Source of the DNA: Candidatus Allofournierella merdipullorum
Lineage (GTDB): Bacteria; Bacillota; Clostridia; Oscillospirales; Ruminococcaceae
Direction of reading: 5' to 3'
DNA length: 64,000 nucleotides
Assembly: GCA_019116345.1 (NCBI GenBank)
Contig: DXBV01000020.1
Span: 1 to 64,000, forward strand
A program made the position numbers and the translations under genes. Below, one piece after another: positions 26,374 through 37,909 of this stretch. The stretch's first letter is position 1; the number at the start of each line of letters is the position of its first letter. The notes beneath the pieces were generated by a model that ran no database searches, was not told the DNA's origin, and saw nothing but the letters and a program-made list of their open reading frames with translations.

Positions 26374-27192
26374 TTATGTATATTTTCGGATCAGGCTGTA
26401 GAGGTACTCCCCCACTCCGCCGTTGCGGCAGGTCGATACCACTTCGTCCGCCACCAGTTTCACTTCGGTGGGAGCGTTGCCCACGGCCACTGCATGGCCG
26501 GCGGCGCGCATCAGGTCGATGTCATTGTAATAATCGCCGATGACCACGGTGTTTTCCATCGGGATATTCTGCATCGCGCACAGACGGCGCAGCGCCTGCG
26601 CTTTGCTCACGCCGGCAGGCATGATCTCATAATACATCAGATTGGTGTGCAGGAAATACATCTCTTCCATGGGGATGGACGCGCAGAAAGACTGCAGCGA
26701 AGCCAGTGTGACCGGGTCTGCCGCAAAAACCACCTTTGCCCAGTTGTCGGGTACCTGGTCCAGAGGGCAGAGCACGCTGTGCATCTTTTCTTCCTGCACA
26801 TGAGCCTGAGTGTAACGGTTGGCCTGAACGATATACAGGCGGCCGTCCTCCACCATGATCTCCACGCCGATGTCCGCGAACTGGCTCATAACGGTCTCGA
26901 TGACCTGCGTTGCACCCTCCCGGGGCAGGAAATGCTTTTCCAGAGGAGCGTCTGCCTGCATGTCATAGAGGACACTGCCGCCGCAGGTGATGGCCGGGCA
27001 GGACAGGGGCAAATCGCCCAGCGCCGCGCGCACCGACTCCACAGGACGGCCGGTGGCCACGGTGAAGCGGCCGCCCAGCTCACAGAACAGCTGGATGGTG
27101 ACACGGTTGCAGGAAGGCACACCCTCTTTCGCAGTGAGAAGGGTGTTGTCCATATCGCTGACGACCAGAAGGTCCGCAAGAGATTCGATCAT
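26374..27192 (-). CDS. Cof-type HAD-IIB family phosphatase
   Basis: The 272-residue protein has HAD motif I DMDNTLL (residues 13-19), motif II VATGRP, the large C2-type cap domain, and motif IV GDYYNDIDLM near residue 218. Proteins of this type dephosphorylate sugar phosphates, flavin or pyridoxal precursors; the substrate cannot be read here. It overlaps rluD by 4 bp and is the last gene of the cluster. Confidence 0.93.
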   Translation of the reverse strand: MIESLADLLVVSDMDNTLLTAKEGVPSCNRVTIQLFCELGGRFTVATGRPVESVRAALGDLPLSCPAITCGGSVLYDMQADAPLEKHFLPREGATQVIETVMSQFADIGVEIMVEDGRLYIVQANRYTQAHVQEEKMHSVLCPLDQVPDNWAKVVFAADPVTLASLQSFCASIPMEEMYFLHTNLMYYEIMPAGVSKAQALRRLCAMQNIPMENTVVIGDYYNDIDLMRAAGHAVAVGNAPTEVKLVADEVVSTCRNGGVGEYLYSLIRKYT

Positions 27193-28115
27193 GATTCCGG
27201 CTCCTTTCGGAGAGTGCGCAAAAACTCTGTGAAATAGGCGGGCAGAGGGCTTTCAAAGCGCATTGTCTCCCCCGTGACGGGATGCACGAAACCCAGCACC
27301 CGCGCATGAAGGCACTGCCCGTTCAGACGCTTGATGCAGTCCCGGGGGCCATAGACGCTGTCGCCCGCCAGCGGATGGCCGATGCTGGCCATATGCACCC
27401 GGATCTGGTGGGTTCGGCCGGTCTTTAAGCGGCAGGCAATGTGTGTAAAGCCGTTATACTGTTCAAGCACCTGGTAGCCTGTGTAGGCGTATTTTCCGTC
27501 GGGAACCACCGCCATCTTTTTCCGGTCGGTGCGATGGCGGCCGATGGGGGCTTCCACAAAGCCTTCCGGCTCCTTGAAGCGCCCATACACCACCGCTTCA
27601 TAGACCCGGTCCACACTGTGAACGGCCATCTGAGCGCACAGGCCCTCGTGGGCAGCGTCGGTTTTGGCCACCACCAGCAGGCCGCTGGTGTCCTTGTCGA
27701 TGCGGTGCACGATGCCGGGGCGCACTACGCCTCCGATGGAAGAAAGGCGCCCCGCACAGTGGTAGAGCAGCGCGTTGACCAGCGTTCCGTCCGGGCTGCC
27801 GGGCGCGGGATGCACCACCATGCCCTTGGGCTTGTTCACCACAAGCAGATACTCGTCCTCGTAGACGATCTCCAGCGGGATGTTCTGGGGCTGGGCCTCC
27901 AGCGGTTTTGCATCGGGCAGGTCCACTGTCAGATGCTCCCCTGCCCGCAGCTTGCGGTTCTTGGCCACCGGCTGACCGCTGCACTGCACGAGCCCCTGCT
28001 CAAACAGACGCTGCAATGCGCTGCGGGTCAGTTCGATCTCTTCCAGGTCGGCAAGGAACCGGTCGGCACGCTGACCGACACACTCCGCGGGCACAAAAAC
28101 ATCAAACCGTTCCAT
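27189..28115 (-). CDS. rluD: RluD-type 23S rRNA pseudouridine synthase
   Basis: The 308-residue protein has an N-terminal S4 RNA-binding domain (about residues 16-75) and a RluA/RluD catalytic domain with the active-site Asp in HRIDKDTSGLLV and the later RTHQIRVHMA motif. It sits directly behind lspA (14-bp overlap), as in most Firmicutes, where the gene is called ylyB. The exact rRNA target is inferred from family only. Confidence 0.94.
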   Translation of the reverse strand: MERFDVFVPAECVGQRADRFLADLEEIELTRSALQRLFEQGLVQCSGQPVAKNRKLRAGEHLTVDLPDAKPLEAQPQNIPLEIVYEDEYLLVVNKPKGMVVHPAPGSPDGTLVNALLYHCAGRLSSIGGVVRPGIVHRIDKDTSGLLVVAKTDAAHEGLCAQMAVHSVDRVYEAVVYGRFKEPEGFVEAPIGRHRTDRKKMAVVPDGKYAYTGYQVLEQYNGFTHIACRLKTGRTHQIRVHMASIGHPLAGDSVYGPRDCIKRLNGQCLHARVLGFVHPVTGETMRFESPLPAYFTEFLRTLRKEPES

Positions 28116-28623
28116 CGTCCTGCTCCAAAGGGGATGCTTCCGCCGGAGCCTGCTGCCGCTGTTTGCGGGCGGACAGCTCTTCCAGCAGAAGGCTCAGCAG
28201 CAGAAGGCCGATACCGGTGCAGACCAGAATGTCAGCAAAGTTGAACACTGCGAAATCCATGAACAGCAGATTGATGTAGTCCACCACTTCGCCGTTCATC
28301 ACGCGGTCCACCAGATTGCCGATGCCGCCGCCCAGCACAAACAGCCAGCCGATGTATTCCAGCTTTTTCGCGGGCTTTTTGAAGAGCAGATACCAGGCCA
28401 CGACCAGAAGCGCCGCGCCGGTGAACAGAATCAGAAAGGTCTGCTTGCCCTGGAGGATGCTGAAAGCGGCGCCGTCGTTGAGATAGTAGCGCAGTTCCAC
28501 CACGCCGGGGATCAGGGGCATGCTGCCCACAGGTGCAAGATTCACGGTGGCCCAGAATTTGATGCCCTGGTCAATGACCACCAGCAGCGCAGCGGCCGCG
28601 AGGGTGATGAGTGCAGAAATCAA
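28102..28623 (-). CDS. lspA: Lipoprotein signal peptidase (signal peptidase II)
   Basis: LspA cleaves prolipoproteins in the membrane. The 173-residue protein has four hydrophobic segments and the two catalytic Asp motifs GNLVDRVMNGEVVDYI and FNFADI. A TTG start at 28623 is chosen because GGGAGG lies 6 bp upstream; the longer frame to 28860 overlaps ileS antisense codons and is rejected. At least one substrate candidate is encoded in the window (62277-62846). Confidence 0.94.
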   Translation of the reverse strand: MISALITLAAAALLVVIDQGIKFWATVNLAPVGSMPLIPGVVELRYYLNDGAAFSILQGKQTFLILFTGAALLVVAWYLLFKKPAKKLEYIGWLFVLGGGIGNLVDRVMNGEVVDYINLLFMDFAVFNFADILVCTGIGLLLLSLLLEELSARKQRQQAPAEASPLEQDDGTV

Positions 28624-28674
28624 GGAATACCTCCCACTTCCGGCTCTGCCTTGGGGCGGCCGGGTCTGTGATAG

Positions 28675-28730
28675 TTCAAAAGCGGCGCGGGCGCACCGTT
28701 GCCGATGCGACTCAGCGCGCCGCTTTTGAA
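28675..28730 (-). repeat. 15-bp perfect inverted repeat between ileS and lspA
   Basis: TTCAAAAGCGGCGCG (28675-28689) and CGCGCCGCTTTTGAA (28716-28730) are perfect complements with a 26-nt loop. On the minus strand it begins 9 bp after the ileS stop and ends in CTTTTGAAC, so it may be a weak terminator or mRNA processing/stability element. Confidence 0.6.
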
Positions 28731-28738
28731 ACACTGTT

Positions 28739-31528
<2,790 letters not shown>

Positions 31529-31584
31529 TGGTAACTACACTCCTATTCCTCAAATGTGCACATTTCGAAAAGCGCGCGCATTTG

Positions 31585-32370
31585 TCAATCGCTGAATTTG
31601 ATGCCCTCAAAGCCCTCGAACAAGGACGAAGCGGGCGGGGTCTCGGGCTGAGGGGCAGCCGCGCGGGAAGCGCCGGGCACAAAGGTGCGGGTGGGCTCTT
31701 CCTCTTCCTCGGTCTGCGCGGGCTCTTCTGCGGCAGGCGCGCCGTACAGGGCGCTGAGATCCGGGAAACGGCTGATGGGGTCGTCCGGCTCCTCGGGCGC
31801 GTCAAAGCCCTGCTCAAAAGGATCGGCCTCCGCGGGGGCCTCCGGCTCCTCCACCGGGGCGGCCTGTTCGGGTTCTGCCTGCTCCACAGGAGCGGGGATC
31901 TCCTCTTCTTCCGCCTCTTCCGGCTCGTCGCCGGGCAAAGTGCTCAGAGACTCGATGTGCTGTTTGTAAAGGCTCAGCACGCTGTTCTTGAACTGCGCCA
32001 CTTCCGCCTTGACCCGCTCCAGCTCCAGCTGCTCGTCGTTCACCTGCTCCAGGGCGGCACGGGTGATATCCTCCGCCTTGATGCCCGCCTCGCGCAGGAT
32101 GGACTCTGCCTTCTGCTTGGCTTCCTTGATGACGTTCTCGCCCATGCGCTGGGCGTTGAGCAGAGCAGTCTTGAGGTTATCCTCATCCTTGCGGTACTCC
32201 TCCACCTTCTGGGCCAGGACGTACAGCTTTTTCTCGGTGCTCTCCTTCTCCGCCTGCAGCTGCTCCATCTGCTGGGCCAGCTGCTGCAGCAGGGCGTCCA
32301 CGTCCTCGGGACGGTAGCCACGCATGACCTTGTCGAAGGTTACGGTGCGGATCTCCTGGGGTGAAATCAT
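31585..32370 (-). CDS. divIVA: DivIVA domain cell-division/polarity protein
   Basis: The 261-residue protein has the N-terminal membrane-binding DivIVA motif (VTFDKVMRGYRPEDVDALL), a long coiled coil (about residues 25-140) and an acidic Pro/Ala/Glu-rich, probably disordered C-terminal half ending in a conserved-looking short tail (GFEGIKF). DivIVA marks curved membranes at the septum and poles. It lies in the sepF-ylmH-divIVA-ileS order typical of the end of the dcw region. Confidence 0.94.
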   Translation of the reverse strand: MISPQEIRTVTFDKVMRGYRPEDVDALLQQLAQQMEQLQAEKESTEKKLYVLAQKVEEYRKDEDNLKTALLNAQRMGENVIKEAKQKAESILREAGIKAEDITRAALEQVNDEQLELERVKAEVAQFKNSVLSLYKQHIESLSTLPGDEPEEAEEEEIPAPVEQAEPEQAAPVEEPEAPAEADPFEQGFDAPEEPDDPISRFPDLSALYGAPAAEEPAQTEEEEEPTRTFVPGASRAAAPQPETPPASSLFEGFEGIKFSD

Positions 32371-32410
32371 TCAGATCATTCCTTTCGCCGAAAGTGGCGG
32401 CACAGTGCCG

Positions 32411-33208
32411 TCAGTATTGGAAATATTGGATAAACAACCGATCCTTGCGGCTTTTGCCGCCCAGGGCCTCCAGCTTGAAGCGGCCCATGCCCCGCACGGT
32501 GAACACATCGCCCTCGTACACAGGCGCATGGCTGCTGGAAACGGGCACATGGTTTATCTCCAGTCGGCCGCCTCGCACCAGTGCTTCCGCCTGGCCGCGG
32601 CTGCAGCGGAGCATGGCCGCCAGCACCGCGTCCGCCCGCAGAGAAGACACTGTGGCGGTCTTGCTCTCCCGTTGGACAGAATGGTCCGGCAGCGGGCCGT
32701 CAAACCGCTCGCAGCGGGCTGAACAGCGGCCTACGCTGACAAGCTCGTCACAGAGCAAAGGCGCCACCCGTTCCAGCACAAAGGCATACGCCCTGCCGGG
32801 GGTCTCGGGGTCGGGCAGGATGTCGCCCACACACTCCCGTTCAAGGCCAAGGCCCAGAAGAGAGCCGAGATAATCCTTGTGGGCGGGGGCTTCGCCGCCC
32901 ATCACCGCACAGGATATCAAAACGCAACAAATCGGCGGTTCGCCTGAGGCGCCCGCCGGTTCGAGGCACAGCAGTTTGCGCTCGGCCGCAGGATAGCCGC
33001 CCGAAAAGGCGGCCCAGGTGCAGCCGACCTGATTCATCGCAGCCTCCGCCAGACTCTGCTCCCGGTCCGACAAAAAGCCGCTGTAGCGGGCCACGCCCCG
33101 GTTCTGCGCGGCGCGGAAGAGGTCCTGCGCACGGCGCATGATCAATTTTTCCTGATCGTTCCGGGGCGGAATGTATCCCCGCTGCCGTTCATCAGAAGAA
33201 GACGCCAT
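32411..33208 (-). CDS. ylmH: YlmH family RNA-binding protein with S4 domain
   Basis: The 265-residue protein has the YlmH N-terminal part (YSGFLSDREQ) and a C-terminal S4 domain (VSSLRADAVLAAMLRCSRGQ ... GRLEINHVPVS). In Bacillus YlmH has recently been linked to rescue of stalled ribosomes; earlier it was placed with division genes by context. Its start overlaps the end of sepF by 17 bp. Confidence 0.92.
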   Translation of the reverse strand: MASSSDERQRGYIPPRNDQEKLIMRRAQDLFRAAQNRGVARYSGFLSDREQSLAEAAMNQVGCTWAAFSGGYPAAERKLLCLEPAGASGEPPICCVLISCAVMGGEAPAHKDYLGSLLGLGLERECVGDILPDPETPGRAYAFVLERVAPLLCDELVSVGRCSARCERFDGPLPDHSVQRESKTATVSSLRADAVLAAMLRCSRGQAEALVRGGRLEINHVPVSSSHAPVYEGDVFTVRGMGRFKLEALGGKSRKDRLFIQYFQY

Positions 33209-33629
33209 TGCTTTCTAACTCATCCAGCAGATCCCCCATGATGTCCACATTATAGGGGGTGATGATAAAGGTGCTGTTGGCAACGCGCTTCATCTGGCCG
33301 TTGTTGGCGTAGGCCACGCCGGACAAAAAGTCCACCAGGCGGCGGGAAACTTCCTTGTTGGTGCCCTCCAGGTTGAGCACGACCGTGCGCTTGGCATTCA
33401 GATGGTCGGCCACAGTGCTGGCGTCATCAAACCGTTCGGGCTTCACCAGGACCACCTGCAGCTGGGTGGTGGCGTTGATGTTCACCACCTTGTTGCGCTT
33501 GCCCGTGGGTTCCGGCTGATAGCCGTCATCCTCCGCGGCGCTGCGCTGGGGGAACATGTCCTCGTTGTCGTCGTAGTAACCGTCATCCTCTTCGTTTACA
33601 CCAAGAAATCTTTTAAGCCCGTCGAGCAT
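33192..33629 (-). CDS. sepF: Cell division protein SepF
   Basis: SepF anchors and aligns FtsZ filaments at the membrane. The 145-residue protein has the short N-terminal amphipathic anchor (MLDGLKRFLGV), an acidic linker and the C-terminal SepF core (VVLVKPERFDDASTVADHL, TVVLNLEGTN, RLVDFLSGVAYA). It is the first gene of the cluster and has a near-consensus promoter. Confidence 0.95.
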   Translation of the reverse strand: MLDGLKRFLGVNEEDDGYYDDNEDMFPQRSAAEDDGYQPEPTGKRNKVVNINATTQLQVVLVKPERFDDASTVADHLNAKRTVVLNLEGTNKEVSRRLVDFLSGVAYANNGQMKRVANSTFIITPYNVDIMGDLLDELESNGVFF

Positions 33630-33693
33630 CTTCTGTATCTCCTTCCGAAAATGATGACTGCTTCCTTCGAAATCACATCATCAGTTAGTATAT

Positions 33694-33722
33694 ATTATCG
33701 CTATTTTTCGTGATTCTGTCAA
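33694..33722 (-). promoter_or_regulatory. Sigma-A promoter of the sepF cluster
   Basis: On the minus strand TTGACA (33717-33722) is 17 bp from GATAAT (33694-33699). The remaining part of the 119-bp gap after the HlyD-like gene is AT-rich leader. Confidence 0.88.
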
Positions 33723-33748
33723 TAAATAAACGCAACATTGCCTGATAT

Positions 33749-34954
33749 TCACAGGATTTTCCCGTCGTAGAGGTCGGTGCCCTCCACGATGACCTCATCG
33801 AACAGCCGCACCTCATTGTCGGTGCCCACCTTGCCGCCCTCCGGCACGAGGATATACTCGTCGTCCTGATAGAGCACGGTGATCTTGCGGAAGCGCGCCA
33901 GGTTGCCGTATTTCACATAGACGCCCTTGTTGCCGTCCACGATGTTCAGCGCCTTGGCGCTGACCCGCACGCCCTTGAAGGACTCGAAGTCGATGCGGGC
34001 GGTGGCCGAGGCGAGGCTCAGCACGTCCGCGCCCACATATTCGCAGCTGAGCACGAATTTCGCAAGGCCGGAAGCTTCGTCCACCGTGACGCTCTCCACC
34101 GTGGCGGGCAGGACCTTTTCCGCCGCGCCGGGGAAGCTGATGTCCACGCTGGTGACACCCTCGAATTTCTTGCTCTCATCGGCGGTGCACACGCCGTAGA
34201 AATACCATTTATAATCGGTGACCAGCTTGCCCGCGCCGGAAACATCCCTCGTGCCCGCGCCTTCGGCGAGCGCGTCGGCCATCGCCACGGCGGACATCTG
34301 GTCCAGTTCCTCTTTGCTGTAGGTCAGCATCTGCGCCGCGTCTGCCGCCACGAAGTAGCCGCCGGTGGGAACGGTGACCGGTGTGGGGCTGCCGAGATTT
34401 GCCTGCTGCACCGCCTGTTCCTGCGCGATCAGCTCCTTGGCGCCGGAAAAATCCCGGGTGGCGCCGGTGGTGATCTGCAGGCGGTTCAGTGTGAGCAGGT
34501 ACTCATTGCTTTTGGAGGAGATTTGGGTGTACTCCTGGCGGTCCAGGCTGTCCAGCAGATCGTACAGGGCCGACTGGCGCTGGGTCAGCAGCAGGTCCAC
34601 GTCGGTGCCCGCCGTGTTCTCGCTTCGCTCCAGCAGGTCAAGCTGGGCGTCCAGCTCGGTGAGCGCGGTGCGGGCCCGGGCCTGGCTGGGGTCGGAGTAG
34701 ATCTCCGCCACCTGCGTGCCAGAGGCCACACGCTCGCCATTGGAGACAAGATAGCCCATCTGCCCTTCCCCGGCCACTTCCGACTGCTCGAAAACGAGAT
34801 AGCCGCCGGTATAAAGGCTGTCGGACATATCGTAGAGGATGGCCGTTTCGGTGCGGTAGGGGCGGTCCAGCACGGTGAATATCTGCACCAGAAGATACGC
34901 CGCCGCAAGGCCCAGCGCGGCGATGATGCCGTATTTTACGAAAGAGCCTTTCAC
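33749..34954 (-). CDS. HlyD-like membrane protein of the dcw/mut region
   Basis: The 401-residue protein has one N-terminal transmembrane segment (about residues 6-24), then a biotinyl-lipoyl-like hairpin region with a coiled coil (about 90-160) and beta-barrel domains typical of periplasmic adaptor (HlyD/RND) proteins. Similar genes lie next to sepF in many Clostridia (family recollection); no partner ABC transporter is here, so a role in envelope assembly rather than efflux is possible. A GTG start at 34954 follows AAGGAGGGG; 31 extra codons of the open frame lack support. It lies 37 bp behind miaA. Confidence 0.8.
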   Translation of the reverse strand: MKGSFVKYGIIAALGLAAAYLLVQIFTVLDRPYRTETAILYDMSDSLYTGGYLVFEQSEVAGEGQMGYLVSNGERVASGTQVAEIYSDPSQARARTALTELDAQLDLLERSENTAGTDVDLLLTQRQSALYDLLDSLDRQEYTQISSKSNEYLLTLNRLQITTGATRDFSGAKELIAQEQAVQQANLGSPTPVTVPTGGYFVAADAAQMLTYSKEELDQMSAVAMADALAEGAGTRDVSGAGKLVTDYKWYFYGVCTADESKKFEGVTSVDISFPGAAEKVLPATVESVTVDEASGLAKFVLSCEYVGADVLSLASATARIDFESFKGVRVSAKALNIVDGNKGVYVKYGNLARFRKITVLYQDDEYILVPEGGKVGTDNEVRLFDEVIVEGTDLYDGKIL

Positions 34955-34991
34955 AGCCTTCCCCTCCTTTCTTTGTCGAGAGCCGGGCCGT

Positions 34992-35915
34992 TCACAGCCC
35001 GAAATGTTCGCGCACGGTTGTTTCCGCCTGCTGCAGAATGGCTTCATCTCCGGGGTCCAGCCAGATGATGTTTTCCATACGGCGGAACCAGGTCAGCTGG
35101 CGCTTTGCATAGTTGCGGCTGGCCTGCTTGAGTTTATCGGCACAGGCGGCAAGTTCCGCAGTGCCTTCAAAATACGGGAAGAACTCCTTGTAACCGATGG
35201 CCTGCGCCGCCGTGCGGTAGCGGCCGCGGTTCTCAAAGACCAGCTTTGCTTCTTCCAGAATGCCCGCTTCGAGCATACGGTCCACCCGCAGGTCAATGCG
35301 GCGGTAAAGCTGCGCCCGGTCGGCCGGAGCCAGACAGAACACCAGCGAATCGAACGGGGGCGTTTCGGGCAGGGATTCCGCCCGCTGCCGGCTCATGGTC
35401 TTGCCGGTGGAGTAATAAAGCTCCAGCGCGCGTATCACCCGCCCCACATTGTTGGGATGGACTGTGGCGGCGTAGTCCGGGTCCACGGCGGCGAGCTTCT
35501 GGTGCATCGCTTTGGGGCCGAGGGCTGCCGCCTCCTGCTCCAGTTTTTCCCGCAGAGCGGGGTCTGCCTTTTGCTCGGCAAAGCGTACCCCGTTCAAAAA
35601 GCTTTCGATATACAGGCCGGTGCCGCCCACAAGAATGGGCAGTCTGCCCCGGGCGGCGATGGCTTTTACTTCCCGGTTCGCGGCGTCCACAAAGTCCGCC
35701 ACGCTGAACGTCTGTTCCGGGGGTAGAAAATCCATCAGGTGATGGGGCACGCCTTCCATCTCTTCTTTGGTCGCCTTGGCGGTGCCCACGTCCAGCCCCT
35801 TATAGATCTGCATGGAGTCGGCGCAGACGATCTCGCCGCCGAGGCGCTTTGCCAGCTGGACCGAAAAAGCGGTCTTGCCGCTGGCGGTGGGGCCGCCCAC
35901 GGCCACCACAGGCAT
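34992..35915 (-). CDS. miaA: tRNA dimethylallyltransferase MiaA
   Basis: MiaA adds the isopentenyl group to A37 of tRNAs reading UNN codons. The 307-residue protein has the P-loop GPTASGKT (residues 8-15), DSMQIYKGLDVGTAK, and the GGTGLYIES motif. The start used is the ATG at 35915, 1 bp after the mutL stop; a TTG six codons upstream is an alternative. MiaB, which acts on the same base afterwards, is encoded at 41044-42426 in the same cluster. Confidence 0.95.
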   Translation of the reverse strand: MPVVAVGGPTASGKTAFSVQLAKRLGGEIVCADSMQIYKGLDVGTAKATKEEMEGVPHHLMDFLPPEQTFSVADFVDAANREVKAIAARGRLPILVGGTGLYIESFLNGVRFAEQKADPALREKLEQEAAALGPKAMHQKLAAVDPDYAATVHPNNVGRVIRALELYYSTGKTMSRQRAESLPETPPFDSLVFCLAPADRAQLYRRIDLRVDRMLEAGILEEAKLVFENRGRYRTAAQAIGYKEFFPYFEGTAELAACADKLKQASRNYAKRQLTWFRRMENIIWLDPGDEAILQQAETTVREHFGL

Positions 35916-35916
35916 T

Positions 35917-37881
35917 TTATCCCAATCGGCCAAACTGCTTTTCCAGCTCCTTTTTGGTAAGTTTCAGCACCACCGGTCTGCCATGGGGGCAGAAAGGCGG
36001 CACCTTTCCGTTCAGAATGTCCTGCGCCAGAGCCATCAGCTCCCGCCGGTCGGACTTGTCCCCCGCCTTGATGGCGGCTTTGCAGGCGATGGAGTGCATC
36101 ACCCACTGGGTCTTTTCGCTCACCGTCTCACGGCTGCCGCGGGCGAGCCGGTCGGCCAGCTCGCACAAAAGGCCCTCCACGTCGGATACCTGCACGTCCG
36201 CGGGCACTGCCCGCACCAGCATGGTGTTGCCGCCAAAGTCATCTACCTGCACGCCCGCATCGTTCAACAGGTCAGCGTTTTCCAAAAGCGCCGTTTTTTC
36301 CGCTGCGGACAGGTTCACCGTCACCGGGGCCAGCAAAATCTGACTGCTGGCAGCGCCGTAGCCACTGACAAGCTGTTCATAGAGAATGCGCTCGTGAGCT
36401 GCGTGCTTGTCGATGAGGCAAAGCTCGCTGCCGCGCTGGGTGATGATGTATGTCTTGAACGCCTCGCCGATGTACTCCAGCGGATCTTCCTGCGGCGCCT
36501 CCTGCTGCGGTTCAGCGGGTACTGCCTGTACCTGCGGTTCCGGTTCGGGAACGGGTGCCGGTTCCTGCGTCCGTAAGACAGGCTCCGGAGCCGGCTGCAC
36601 CGGTTGACGGACAGGCGCCGCATCCAGCGGCAACGGCTCGGAGCGCAGAGTTTCCTGCTGCACCGGGGCTGCGGTGAATGCCGGGCGCACAACGGGCGCA
36701 GGCCGGGGCACAGTCGGTTCGCTGCCCCAGCCGCCCAGTCCCGTTGCCGGGGCGGGCTTTGCCGCGGGCGGCGGCGCGGAATGTGTAATGGTCGGCTGTT
36801 TCACAGGGGTGGAGAGATCCAGCTGCTCCACCGTCTGCTCCGGCTCGTCCATCGCCGTTTGTTTGGAAAAACTGAAACGCTGCTCGCCGCTGCCGGGCTG
36901 AGCCAGTGCCGCTTTTACCGCCCGGTAGACCGCGTCGAACACGTCGCTTTCGCGGGAGAAGCGCACCTCGGTTTTGGCGGGGTGCACGTTCACATCCACC
37001 AGCTGGGCGGGCATTTCCAGCGCCAGCACGCAGCCGGGGAACTTGCCCTGCATCAGGGTGCCCCGGTAAGCGTTTTCCAGCGCGGCCATCATGGTGCGGT
37101 TCTTGACGAAGCGCCCGTTGATGAAGAAGAACTGCATGCCGCGGCTGGCCCGGCATGCCCGGGGCGGAGTGACAAGGCCGGACACACGGTAGCTGCCGCT
37201 GGCGTCCTCCACGGGCAGGAGGTCCTTGGCGAAGTCACGGCCCAGCACGGCGTAGGCCGCGCTCTTGAGGCTGCCGTCGCCCGGCGTTTTGTAAAGCTGC
37301 TTGCCTTCGCGGACAAAGGCGATGGACACTTCCGGATGAGAAAGGGCGATGCGGCTGACCGTTTCGCCCACAAAGGCGCCTTCGCTGGCATCCTTTTTCA
37401 AAAATTTCATCCGGGCGGGGGTGTTGTAGAACAGATCCCGCACGGTGATGGTGGTGCCCACCGGGCGCGCGGCCGGCTCCATCCCCTGCTCTTCGCCGCC
37501 TTCGATGCGGTAGCGGCAGGCGAACTCATCCGGTTCGGTGCGGGTGAGCACTTCCACCCGCGCCACGCTGGCAATGGAGGCCAGCGCCTCGCCGCGGAAG
37601 CCCAGCGTGTGGATGCTTTCCAAATCCTGCTCGCAGGAGATTTTGCTGGTGGCATGGCGGATGAAGGCCGTGGAGATATACTCTGCTTCGATGCCGCTGC
37701 CGTTGTCCGTCACCTGAATGAGGGACACGCCGCCTTTTTCGATGGCGACACTCACCTGGGTGGCGCCCGCGTCGATGGCGTTTTCCAGCAGTTCCTTCAC
37801 CACCGAAGCAGGGCGCTCCACCACCTCGCCGGCAGCGATGAGCTCCGCGGTGTGCTTGTCCAGCACATGGATCACGGCCAT
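35917..37881 (-). CDS. mutL: DNA mismatch repair protein MutL
   Basis: The 654-residue protein has a GHKL ATPase N-terminus (ELLENAIDAGA, DNGSGI, GFRGEALASI), a long Pro/Ala/Gln-rich linker (about residues 340-450) and the C-terminal endonuclease domain. The metal-binding motif appears as LIDKHAAHERI (the usual form is DQHA-x2-ER), with ACKAAIKAGD and CPHGRP also present, so it should be an active nicking MutL. It lies between mutS and miaA. Confidence 0.96.
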   Translation of the reverse strand: MAVIHVLDKHTAELIAAGEVVERPASVVKELLENAIDAGATQVSVAIEKGGVSLIQVTDNGSGIEAEYISTAFIRHATSKISCEQDLESIHTLGFRGEALASIASVARVEVLTRTEPDEFACRYRIEGGEEQGMEPAARPVGTTITVRDLFYNTPARMKFLKKDASEGAFVGETVSRIALSHPEVSIAFVREGKQLYKTPGDGSLKSAAYAVLGRDFAKDLLPVEDASGSYRVSGLVTPPRACRASRGMQFFFINGRFVKNRTMMAALENAYRGTLMQGKFPGCVLALEMPAQLVDVNVHPAKTEVRFSRESDVFDAVYRAVKAALAQPGSGEQRFSFSKQTAMDEPEQTVEQLDLSTPVKQPTITHSAPPPAAKPAPATGLGGWGSEPTVPRPAPVVRPAFTAAPVQQETLRSEPLPLDAAPVRQPVQPAPEPVLRTQEPAPVPEPEPQVQAVPAEPQQEAPQEDPLEYIGEAFKTYIITQRGSELCLIDKHAAHERILYEQLVSGYGAASSQILLAPVTVNLSAAEKTALLENADLLNDAGVQVDDFGGNTMLVRAVPADVQVSDVEGLLCELADRLARGSRETVSEKTQWVMHSIACKAAIKAGDKSDRRELMALAQDILNGKVPPFCPHGRPVVLKLTKKELEKQFGRLG

Positions 37882-37909
37882 GGGTCCGTCTCCCCTTTCC
37901 TATGTAAAA

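Noticed and set aside
31529-31584. T-box leader before ileS
   Set aside because: Only 56 bp separate ileS from divIVA, too short for a T-box, and no specifier or antiterminator stem is seen.
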